Source: Haliclona indistincta | Taxonomy: Eukaryota; Porifera; Demospongiae; Haplosclerida; Chalinidae | DNA length: 64,000 bases | Assembly (NCBI GenBank): GCA_964017065.1 | Contig: OZ024788.1 | Coordinates: 12,170,845 to 12,234,844 of the forward strand | Direction: 5' to 3' | In this document: positions 10,801-22,800 of the stretch, one piece after another | Position numbering within the stretch: position 1 is the first letter of the stretch | Layout of the letters: each line of letters opens with the position of its first letter | Translations under genes and position numbers: made by a program | Notes under the pieces: model-generated | What the model was told of the DNA's origin: nothing | What the model saw: the letters and a program-made list of their open reading frames with translations, nothing else | The model's database searches: none

Positions 10801-13800
10801 TTAATGACTAGTATGAAACAAGATTGTAGTAAAAGTAAGTAAAAAATTGGGAAAAAGAGTCTTGACCCCCTGGACTGAAATGGATTATGGGACTGAAATA
10901 CTATACTCATAAAATGTAGTAATTTTTAACATTATGCATTTTAGACTATGGTAATGAGGACAGAGTAGCTCTGTGCTCAAGGAGGTTTATAAAGAAGCTG
11001 TGATGGCTGTTTAAAGAAAATTAAAAAGATTCTATCGAAATCAAAAGGATGTAGGATGAAGAAATCTACCACTGGTCCACAATGTAAACCAACAAGGAAC
11101 AAGCATGGAATGGTAACACGATTGACTTGCAAACATACTATAGATCCTGTGGCTGTACATAACATCAATATTAATTTGTCACAAGCTGAATTCAATTCAA
11201 TGCATGTCTGGTGTCAGTCAACAGCAACTAGCTGAACTAGCTATAGTCTGCCACATCAGCCACTAATGTAGGGATCTATGGTCTGTTAGCAAGTCAATCG
11301 TGTTAACAATCCATGCTTATTCCTTATTGGTTTGGCCAGTTGTGGTAGATTTCTTCATCCTTACATCCTTTTGATTTCGATAGAAATCTTTTTAATTTCT
11401 TGTTTGTGTCTTTTTTCCTTTTTCAGTGAAGTGCAGTCCAATATCATGCATGCATGTACCGAGCCGTCTTTGTTTCCACCATTAGTTTAGTTTTATTGTT
11501 GTTGATGGCTTTTCTTTATTTTTAAACATGTAGCTAAAATTGTTATGCTGTACATATCAGCATCAGCTTACCTATGCATGCATATGCAAGGCATACGAGC
11601 CCCACCTATACTTGTTTGTAGACCTATACGGTGGTTATAATTATCTGGCAAGCGCAGAATGGTGATCCTACACGAGCTTACCTTTCTTCGAAGACTCCAG
11701 ACATTAAATATGTGTTCACCGTGATCCATGGGGCGCGGAGATACTCAAGTTAGTACATGGTCACGTGCGTTAGCCACTGCTTGGTCACGTGCATATTGCG
11801 CAATCACAATAATGGTGTCTAGCACTTAGCTGACAATGGATCACGATCTAAAAATCGCAGAATATATATCGCCGTTTCGCTAAAAACACAAGTTCAAAAG
11901 GCACCTGTCAGGAGAATTTCACGACTGTTCGTGGGTGTTTTGGTCTCTGCGCTGCTCGAGTAAAGGCGCTAGGCGAGTTGAAGTACATGTAAGAAAGAAA
12001 GAAGAAGAAAACGAAAATGACGAAACTCGATTTTTCACCGTTTCCAGGTTCGTCACTTTAGCAACAATTTCGAGCAATCTCCTTCCTACCTTAAGATGAG
12101 ACAATGCCGGAGAGCAGATCTAGGTGTCTTTGGACGTATAAAATTCAGCACCAGGCGGAATATCAGTGTTTGAACGCTAATACATTGTATGTACCCGCCA
12201 TCTTGTTTTCCATTCATCTACCGTGCCTCCCTAATATTACCTGTTGTTTGCTGATAAACATGTCACTGGCATTCAGTTAGGACCAGGTGATCAGGAGCAT
12301 CAGGACGTTCGATGATGATTTTTACGTAAAAATTTTAATTTGTTTCTAAATTCACTGGGCAAAAATAAAGGAAAGGAACAAGATGGGATGATGCTTGCAA
12401 AAATAAAGGAACAAGATGGAATAATGCTTGCAAATGTCAAAGTCCCAAGTATCCGTACATCAGCGACTTGAAGGAAGACAGATATCTCCAAACACAGATA
12501 CCTATAGTTATTTACAACCGTCAATTACTTCATCAGGCTGCTTCCTCCAAAACACTGATAGCTACCTCTAGTTATTTACAGCTGTCAACTACTAGATTTG
12601 ACAGAGTCCTCCTAAACACAGATACCTCTAGTTATTTACAACCGTCAATTACTTCATCGGACTGCGTCCTCCTTCAAGTCACTGATGTAGGGACACTTGG
12701 GACTTTTACATTTGCAAGCATTATTCCATCTTGTTCCTTTACTTTTGCAAGCATCATCCCATCTTGTTCCTTTCCTTTTTCAAGAGACATCCCTACACTT
12801 TTCAGTTTTTTTATTAAAACTTTTTTACTTCACCTGTTTCTGTTACTTTTTTGATCACTATTAGTTTGAACTTATTAGCTGTATTCTGTGTTAGCTGATA
12901 TTTCACTTTTACAACTCTGTGAGCAGTAGTTACTAGTCTAACAGATGTGAAGGTGCACCACATCTTGAGAGTACCGGGAGTGCGGTTTAAATGTTTAATG
13001 TTATCAATCACAAGAATAATCATTCAATGAAAGGTTTGAAATAGTTAGAGTTTGAGGACGCAGGCAGCAAAATATCAAGTCCATGCAGGTATCATTTGAC
13101 AACATGATACTTCCTAGCACTGTAACGGATGAAGAAGAGACTAACACTAGTACTGACAACTCATGATGCTGCAAGCCTAAATAGTAGGAGCACGCCTAGA
13201 ATCTTGTTGATGTTGATATCACACTCACAGAGGCTTTTAGTCCTTTACAACTAATGCTGTGTGGTGTAGGAATCTTACTGTGCATAGAATCTTGCCGGCC
13301 TAGAATACTTGTTCACGTCTGGGTATGTTAGCTTTAACCTGCCATCTGAAGCTTTAACGAACAGATCAGTGTTACTTAGGGTATAGTACTGCTCTAGACA
13401 AAATTTTCATACCTCTTGCTTGCGCGCTAAAGCGTCCAGAGCAGAGACAAAACGCAGTACCGAGATGCAAAACTGATGTGGGCGGAGTTAATGATAAGTA
13501 GTGACAAGAGGGTTAATTATTTAATGGTGTCGACAGTCAAAACGGTCCAAAAACCATATTTTTCAAGGATTACTCGCTTATGGTAGTGTTTGATGCCTAT
13601 CTAAGAAGTATATTATATAAGTGCACTATAAGTATTCCAGATTATATGCAGGTTATACACCGAGGTAGAGGTGCATATGGGAATTTGGATACCGAGGACG
13701 AAGCCCGCAGAATCCAAATGCACATATGCACCGAAAACCGAGGTTTATCACCGGTTTAAACTATGATTTTGACTTTCCTGGAGAGAAAATAGCACTCTTT

Positions 13801-16800
13801 TACCAGCAAGCTACCCGAAACGGCGCAGAACATAAAAATAGCGTGATAAATGGCACTTAGTTTGCTGCCTATAGTGCACGGTGGTGCCATGTTTTTTACA
13901 CCCACCCACGCACAGGTAAATACGCGAATTTGGATACCTCATTACATCAAAGAGAATTATTCATATCATAGTTTAAATACACGTGCGATGGTGCAGGTTT
14001 GGTAGTGATTCGTTAACTCAGGACAGCGCTAGGCTTACCGAAAGAAGAAAGGAAGGAAGGAAGGAAGGAAGGAAGGAAGGAAGGAAGGAAGGAAGGAAGG
14101 AAGGAAGGTAGGAAGGAAGGAAGGAAGGAAGGAAGGAAGGAAGGAAGGAAGGAAGGAAGGAAGGAAGGAAGGAAGGAAGGAAGGAAGGAAGGAAGGAAGG
14201 AAGGAAGGAAGGAAGGAAGGAAGGAAGGAAGGAAGGAAGGAAGGAAGGAAGGAAGGAAGGAAGGTAGGAAGGAAGGAAGGAAGGAAGGAAGGAAGGAAGG
14301 AAGGAAGGAAGGAAGGAAGGAAGAAGGAAAGAAGGAAAGAAGGAAAGAAGGAAAGAAAGAAGGAAAAAGATGAACAATTCGCATGGGCGGTGATTCAGTT
14401 TACCACTTTAGAAACGTCTGCCAGCTTCACCAAAGGTATTTTCATTCTCAAAACAGTCGTCTGATCAATCCTAGATGTCTGGAATCTCGGGAAACGCTAA
14501 AACAGCGAAGATCTGCAACGGCTCCCTGAGAGTCGCCATCTTGATTTTCTTCGTCAAGCAAGCAGTCCCGGCGACTTTCATAGGCTTCTTTCAAGCGCTT
14601 ACACTTCTGAGTCACTTAAAAATTGTTAAAACGCAGTAGAAATGTATAACAATAGAGATATGTGCGAAAACTCATTTTCACACATGAGTAGCCGCCATCT
14701 TAATTCGATGTCATCCCTATAATATCATTGCCGATCGGCAATGATAATTTCTATCCCTGAAATAGAATTAAATTTAAAAGATTTCTATCAAAATCAAAAG
14801 ATTTAGAGATGTAGAAATATACCACTGGTCCACAATGTAAACCAACAAGGAACAAGCATGGAATGGTAACACGATTGATTTGCTAACAAACCATAGATCC
14901 CTACATAAGATCAATATTTTATCACAAGCTGAATTCAATTCAATGCACATCTGGCGTCAGTCAACGGCAACTAGCTGAAATAGCTATAGACGAGTCTGCC
15001 ACATGCAGCAGCCACTGATGTAGGGATCTATGGTCTGTTAGCAAATCAATCGTGTTACCATTCCATGCTTGTTCCTTGTTGGTTTACATTGTGGACCAGT
15101 AGTAGACTTCTGCATCCCTACATCCTTTTAATTTCGAAAAAAAAATCTATTTAATTTTCTTGTGTTATTATGGTTTTAAGCGGTGAGTGGCCAAACAAGA
15201 CTTTGTCTGTCCCGGCAGACTATAGTTCTAGTAACGTATTAGTCATCCTCCTCCAAGACCATTCATCTAGAGCTTGGCTCGGCGTAGTGATCATTGGTCG
15301 ATGAACCCATGCAGATATTCACTGTGCAGTCCTTGAACATGGCTAAAGAAAGGCGAACTGAGCACAGCTGACTGGTTTGAGTAGACAAGATAGTGTTACT
15401 TATAGCACTAGTTGCTTCCTCATGGTCACCGGAATGATTTCCTGATAATAGAGCTACAACAGCATTCGAGAGACCTGGATCTTGATGATTGAGTAGATTA
15501 AACAAGGCCTCTCTTTGCTCGTTGGTGGTCCTCATATATGAACGCCCTCCTTCTAGGCTGTGATGTTCTGTTTTCTCCATTACAAGCTGCTCGTCAACTC
15601 CAGCGTGGTACAGCCTACTTGTCGCTGTAGCTCGTAGAGAGTCGTTAGTGAAATACCCCGTGATACCAGCCCTCTTGCACAGCCAACTTACAGTGTTTGA
15701 TAGCTTAGTGCGACTGAGTGGAATCTTAGAATACTAACATTGAGATGTTTGTTTGTTCGCTGGCTTCAAATAGAAAACATCTTCTGGAGCATCTAGCTGT
15801 TGGCCACAGCTGCCTGTAGAGCTTGTAAAGATAGAGAAAGCATCCTTTTTTGTTCACTTAGATTTGCATGGTGAATTACCACTTTGGGTGTTATGTTTCT
15901 TCCCTCCAAACCGCAAGAGGCTTCTTGGAAATTTCCTCGATGTAGCGAAAATAGGGTCTACCACTGTGTTCTATTACTTCAATTTGACATGGCAAGCTCC
16001 TTAGCTGGCGATGTTCTCTTCCGTTTCTCAGAGGGAAAAATAAGCCAACATAAACCAGTAGGCTCTGTGGGGTTTTGTCTCCAAGAAGATCCTTTGACCA
16101 CAAAGTTTCCTTGTTCTCAACTGTCAGTATTTGTGCCTGCTTCCTTTTGGAGCCAATTCCTTTATCTTGCAGCCTCTTCATCTCTGCATCAAGAGATGCC
16201 CTAAAGTCGGAAAAGTCACTGCTGCAGAAGAAGTCGATATCAGGCTTTCCATTCCAACGAAGGTGCCTCATGACTCCGGCAACAATGTGATGGAGACTAT
16301 TCGGATTGAAGATGCTGCCATCTTGCTTTCTGTCAGCCAATACTGCAGCTTATGCAAAATTGCACATTTCGGTCGGATTCTTAATCTCCTCTCTTGTCTT
16401 AGATTCACGGCTGACTCTCCATTCTACCCACTAGCGAAAACAGTACTTTGTATCGAAAAATTCCTAGTGCTGCTTAACCCTTTAACCCCTATTGTCGCCT
16501 TTTGGCGACATACATACTTCAGACACCATAGCTTTGTCAAAAAGTGTTAAAATATTCCGAAGTTAAGCTAAATTGAAGAATACAAATAACCGCAAAGAAT
16601 TGACCGGTTTTCAGCGCGCCCCCTGTGCTAAACGTATTGGCTTCGGCATTTCTACGGCTTCAGTGCAAATTTCACAACATTTTTGGAAAAACAAAATGGC
16701 TGCCAATAAAAATTGGACATTTTATGGCTTCAGGGTGCTCGGAAACACATTTTTGTACATTCTCTATGATCTGGGCTACATTTTGCACTCACCAAAACCA

Positions 16801-19800
16801 CTGCTATTTGTGTGTACTTTTCAGTATCCAGCCCCAAAGTACTAACTTTGAGCAAAATTTGACGAAGTCGTTGCACTTTATCGGCTTCACTTTCGAAGTG
16901 GGAGGGGCATATCGACTGACTTGCGTGTGGGCAGTTGCGGCTACTCACTGGCGTAAAAGGATGCAAATTTGAGACCAGTAGCACAAAAGACACACGAGAT
17001 ATTCACGAGAGAAGTGGTCAGCATTTACGAGGTTAAAATTTCAGCAAGATAATTTAGTAATTAAAGGGTTAATACCCGTGTGATGCAAAGTTTACTGCTA
17101 TCCTGGCAGACGTTGTTGAGTCCAACTATTTGGCTGCCTGAGACGGACTTCTTTGCTTCAAACGTCTATCAGATTAGCAAGTGCAAATGAGATTTTGGCA
17201 GATTTTGTTGAGGAAGCAGATCTACTTCTAAAAAGTTGTTTGACAACGCTCTCAACTCAGCCCGTCTCCTAGCTGCATCTTGCCATGAATCGATAGCTTG
17301 GTTGCACGCCATCCTCTCTCAAACATTGGTCTTTGGCTTGATGATGACTTTTTGAGGATTGCTGTTGTCCTTCATCTTAGCACTCCTCTCTGTTCTCCCC
17401 ATCAGTGCCAGAGGTGTGGCCAATCAGTTGATTTTCTGGGCAGACACAGTTTGAGCTGCAAGAAAAGTGAGGGAAGACACTCGAGGCATGCTGCCTTTAA
17501 TAACGTTATCTGCAGATCCCTCTCCTCAGCAAATATTCTCTCTTGTTTAGTACCCCCTGGCTTGTTCAGAGTGGATGGAAAATGCCCTGATGGAGTGACT
17601 ATTATTCCATGATCTTCTAGAAGGCCACTGATCTAGGATGCCACATGTATTGACACCTATGCAGCCTCCTACAAGAGTTTGGCTGCCCACCCACTTGGAG
17701 ATATAGCTGCTAGAGCAGAGGCACAGAAGTTGGAAAAGTACACAAATCTGTCTCATTCACACCTTTTAGTCCAACTGCAATCGAGACATTCCCAAAACTT
17801 AAAATTTGCATTGTCCTAAGCATTGTGTTAGGTCTCAAAACTTCATCTTTCATTAAAGATCTCGCAAAAAAATTACTCTTCAAACTGACGATCTCAAGTC
17901 GAGTGCTTACCTCCTACAATAGCTATCGATGGCAGTGCAATTGGAAAATGCAGCTTCCATTTTGAGGACTTGGGACTCTCATTCACCTATTTTGTGACAC
18001 TTTCTTTACGCCTCAGTAAATTCAGGATTTTATGAATTTTTTCAATTCTATTCTATCTAGAGAGTTTTCCGATTGAAAGCAGTGTGAGGCCTTTCAACTA
18101 GCAACAATCACACTGAAGTTCACAATAAGAAGCCGGGATTAGATATTCAGCAATTATTTAGTGCCTTGAGAAGTCAGCCACCAAATATTCGCAATGAAGG
18201 GGGCGGGTGGGTGGGCATTAGCAGAGTGGCGAAATGCACTACCCTAGAATGACTACATTAACTAATCCACAACCGTAATACCCTACCACACAATGACATC
18301 ATGTTACGTCATGCGACCACTTGTTTCTGACAATGCATGGTTAAGTTTTAAAAGCATTTTAGTGAAATTTCTATGAAATCTAGTAGATAGCACTCTATGC
18401 AGGGTATCTAGACACAATATACCATAGTGTGTGGGCATCCCCATACAAGGCACAGGTGGTATATTTCTCATATTCCCCACCATGGTGCACACCTCAGTTA
18501 ACCCATTGAAGAGTGAATTTCTCATATACCTCCATGGTGGTATATATTGCATAATCCACCATGGAGATTATGCGATATATACCTCCATGGAGGTATATGA
18601 GAAATGCACTCCTCAAGGGGTTAACCAAGAGGTGTGCCCTGGTCACGTGACCAGGTTGAGGTTGCACGACGGCATCCTCGGAAAGTTATTCGCCTTGCAA
18701 CTAGCAGCACCCAGTTGCAGGGCGAAGATGCGCAGAAGTGGCTGAGATTTATAGTGTACAATCATCCTGACACTAGTGGGTATTAAATTGGCAAGCATGT
18801 GACAAACCCCGCCCAAGTCATGTTGAATATTGCAAGAACAATTTGTAAAACTTGGCAATCGCTCTTTCGCTCTAGAAGCACAAAGCTGTCCAAGTCTTTG
18901 CCACACACTCTACTCAGGTACGGGTACACACTTGGGGCCTCCTCTCGGCCCGTGAATCACCGCTAAATCGAGATCCACGCGAACGCGAGCAAGAAGCGAC
19001 GCCCACACACTAAGGTATATAACATATGAACCATGGCTTGTCGGTGTGTATGCCGAATATACCACCCGAGGTCGAGGTCAGAGGAAGTTTGCAGCCTCGA
19101 TAAACCCCTCGCTTCGCTCGGGGTTTATCTCGGCTGCAAACTTCCTCTGACCTCGACCTCGGGTGGTATATTCGGCATACACACCTCCAAGCCATGGTTT
19201 ATATATTACATACGTGTATAGCACTCATGTCTTTGCTTTCATGCAATTGAGCAAGTACGCTACTTGTTTTTAGCTTAAATGTCATAAAAAATAATTATTA
19301 TCATTAATTTTTTTGTATTTGTATGGTTTGAATCTGAATCTATAGAATTGTGACCCAAAACCACATTTTCCTATTACAGTGTTGGTGGCAGTTACTTGGT
19401 TCGATGCTTTCTATCAGCATGGCCAGTGTTCTTCAGTTGGTAGGAATCCTACAAAAGACCAAACAAAGCAGAAATTTGCTGAATTATCATCTGTGACAAA
19501 AGCTGAGAATGTTTTTCCATTATGTTCTAATTGGGCACTTGAAGGTCGAATAATGAAGCATTTAGCAGAGGAGGATAATATGCTGAAAGGGTCTATTCAG
19601 TATTCACTGTCCCGGTACAATGGCGAGGGAATCTCTCCGTGGATGCCAGGAATGTCTGATGATATCATTAAAGCTAGTGGAATTGAACAAATGGAAGAAA
19701 GGTACAGTACAGAATAAGTTTTTGGTTGTATTTACTACAATAATAGTGGTATATTAAAAGTTCCCGTTCTGGTCTTATTACCATAATAAAAATAGCACCT

Positions 19801-22800
19801 AAGGTGCAGATGCCTCGGTGGAATAACACTATCTACCATTCCACAAACACAGCAACTGCATAATTATATGCATGTATACAGGATTTCTGTACAGCATTCA
19901 CAATGCAGTGCTTTAGTTATGCAAACAGAAGCCAATCAGTGCTAACCACAATAAAATGGGTGTGTCTACAGTGTTTAGCACAGCAACGAGGGGCCTGACA
20001 CTCGCAAAATCTCGTACATGTACAGTTGAAATCACTAACTGAAATCGGAAGTCTCAGTTGAAATCAGAAATCACATTTAGAAATCAGAAATCACAGTTTA
20101 AAATCTGAAATCGCGGTTTGAAATCAGAAATCACAGTTGAAATCTGAAATCGCGGTTTGAAATCTGAAATCACTGGTAGAAATCAGAAATCACGAAAGAA
20201 ATCTCCGGATATTTAGAAATCACTTCAGTATATTATCCGTACACTATCCATTATTGTTTGCTCCGCCCTATTGTCTTGCACTGCCCTCAATACCACGCCC
20301 CAAAATTGGTTTCAAGTTTCCCGTCTTTAGTAGTTGTTTTGGCAGCTTGTTCAGTTTGCTGAACATTCGAAGTTATTGCTAATGGTCAAAACGAACACCT
20401 AGCGATTGGAGTTTACATTTGTAGGAAGATGCGAGCAGAGAATCAGAAATTACTGGTTGAAGGCAAGATGAATATTTGAGGGCTGAAGCGTGCGTAGGAT
20501 AGCCGCACAGCCTCTCTACAGTGTCCCGGACTCTTGTTGCAAAGAACTAACGCAGTACTTAGTATGCTAACAGAACATGCCTGTTATAAATCTGCTGTGC
20601 TATCTTAGACTAGGGCGTGGTTACTCCACCTTTTGACTTAGTGGACGCTGGCTATTCTCACTGACGCCAAGTCTTTTACTACCTTGTGTGTCGTCAATGC
20701 TGTAGTTACACTCATAGCAAAGTCATCAGGCTTCGTCAGAGAAGTTTCTGGGTTAAAAGAAGCTATGCGTGTGATTTTGTCAAAGTTATCGGAAAGAGAA
20801 AATTGCTTGCAGAAATCAGAAATCGCCAGTGAAATCCAGAAATCACTAGTAGAAATCAGAAATCGCGGTTTGAAATCTGAAATCGAGGTTTGAAATCAGA
20901 AATCACGGTTGAAATCTGAAATCGCGGTTTGAAATCTGAAATCACGGTTGAAATCTGAAATTGCGGTTCGAAATCTGAAATCACGGTTGAAATCTTGAAA
21001 TCACGTGCTGAAATCAGAAATCACCCTTGGAATTGAAATCTCGTACGCCAAACTGGTCAGTGGCGGACCCCTCGCACAGCAACGCATACCACGAGCGAGA
21101 TAGCTTCCATAGCTTGCTTATACGATTTCTCTGGACCTGCGCTGCTATCCTGTAGTAAGATTATAACCTATCAACATCTAAGCAGTCAACTGTGGACAGC
21201 TTTGCCTTTGGAGAAGTCCAGATCGCCAGCCACGGCAATCAAGGTAAGCAAATCACGCCATAACTCGCGAACGAAGCTTTAGAACCAAACTTCTACACAT
21301 CAGATCCGAGTAAATATCGAGTTCTGCTTGTGATGCTTGTTTCAGCGCTTATTTTTCAGTGAGCGACGAGAAATGCTTGCAACAGACAGACTGACACACT
21401 GACAGACAGCACGATTACAGTATACCTCGTTAGCTCCACCCTCGGCATAATGACACACACACACACAAACGAACTACTGTATGCCTCGTGGCTCCGCCCA
21501 TCGAGGCATAAAAATTGTAATTTCATCATTCTGGTTTAATTTCACCATTCTAGTCATAATATAATTTACGAGCTTGCAGCACTCTGCGCTAGTGTACAAC
21601 TGTAATATCGAGTTCATGCTGTTCAAGAACATACGTCATTAACAAGAATCAAACCTTTAACCCTTTAATTACTAAATTATCTTGCTGAAATTTTAACCTC
21701 GTAAATGCTGACCACTTCTCTCGTGAATATCTCGTGTGTCTTTTGTGCTACTGGTCTCAAATTTGCATCCTTTTACGCCAGTGAGTAGCCGCAATTTCCC
21801 ACACTCAAGTCAGTCGATATGCCCCTCCCACTTCGAAAGTGAAGCCGATAAAGTGCAACGACCTCGTCAAATTTTGCTCAAAGTTAGTGCTTTGGGGCTG
21901 GATACTGAAAAGTACACACAACTAGCAGTGGTTTTGGTGAGTGCAAAATGTAGTCCAGATCATAGAGAATGCACGAAAATGTGTTTCCGACCACCCTGAA
22001 GCCATAAAATGTCCGAATTTTCTTGGCAGCCATTTTGTTTTTCTTGAAATGTTGTGAAATGTGCACTGAAGCCATAGAAATGCCGAAGCCAATACGTTTA
22101 GCGCAGGGGGCGCGCCGAAAACCGGTCAATTTTCTGCGGTTATTTGTATTCTTCAATTTGGCTCAATTTTGGGATATTTTAGCACTTTTTCATAAAGTTA
22201 TGGTGTCTGAAGTATGTATGTCGCCAAAAGGCGACAATAGGGGTTAAAGGGTTAAGCCCTATTGTTGCCATTTCAGGGGCGTAACTAGAACTTTGTAACC
22301 GAGGAGGCGCGCGTAAGCGCGCGCGATTTTTGTAATTAATATTCATTGAATTTCGGCATTTTACTGCCTCGTAGCAGCGGCTGCAGCGCCATAGCATTGG
22401 GCGTTCGCTGTACGTAGCCTGGTTGGAGTGGAGAGCAAGATAGAGACATCTGTGTCAGGCAAGACAGTTGTACTAGGCAAGATATATACGTTCAAAAAAT
22501 TTTGGTTGGGCAAAAGCGAGGAGGCAAGCGCCTCCTCTGCCTCACAGTAGTTACGCTACTGCATTTGGCAACATACATACTTCAGGCACCATAACCACGA
22601 AAAAGTGCTAAAGTATTCCGAAATTAAGCTAAGTTGAAGAATACAAATATCCATAAAAGTCCAGTGGTTTTTGGTGTCCACCTGTGCTAAACATATTGGT
22701 GCCAGGCATTTTCTATGGTTCCAGTCCAAATTTCACCTTTTTTATTTTTGAAATGGCTGGCAGAAAAATATGAACATTTTACGGCTTCAGGACGCTCGGA

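Larger units (their letters stand above)
19988..21073. mobile_element. 1.1-kb element with 10-bp target duplication and two 20-bp repeat arrays
   Basis: The termini read GAGGGGCCTGAC and (complement) GAGGGGTCCGCCACTGAC. The direct repeat GCACAGCAAC is present on both sides (19978-19987 and 21074-21083). Inside, two direct arrays of a unit like GAAATCTGAAATCGCGGTT (20026-20220 and 20811-21040) flank a 590-bp core. A 9-10 bp duplication fits a Mutator-like element, but no transposase is present. Confidence 0.65.

Noticed and set aside
14013..14384. 120-codon Pro/Ser/Phe/Leu open frames
   Set aside because: They are translations of the GGAA microsatellite; no non-repeat coding sequence is present.
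20026..21040. CRISPR-like regular repeats
   Set aside because: Units of about 20 bp are contiguous without unique spacers, and the genome is eukaryotic.
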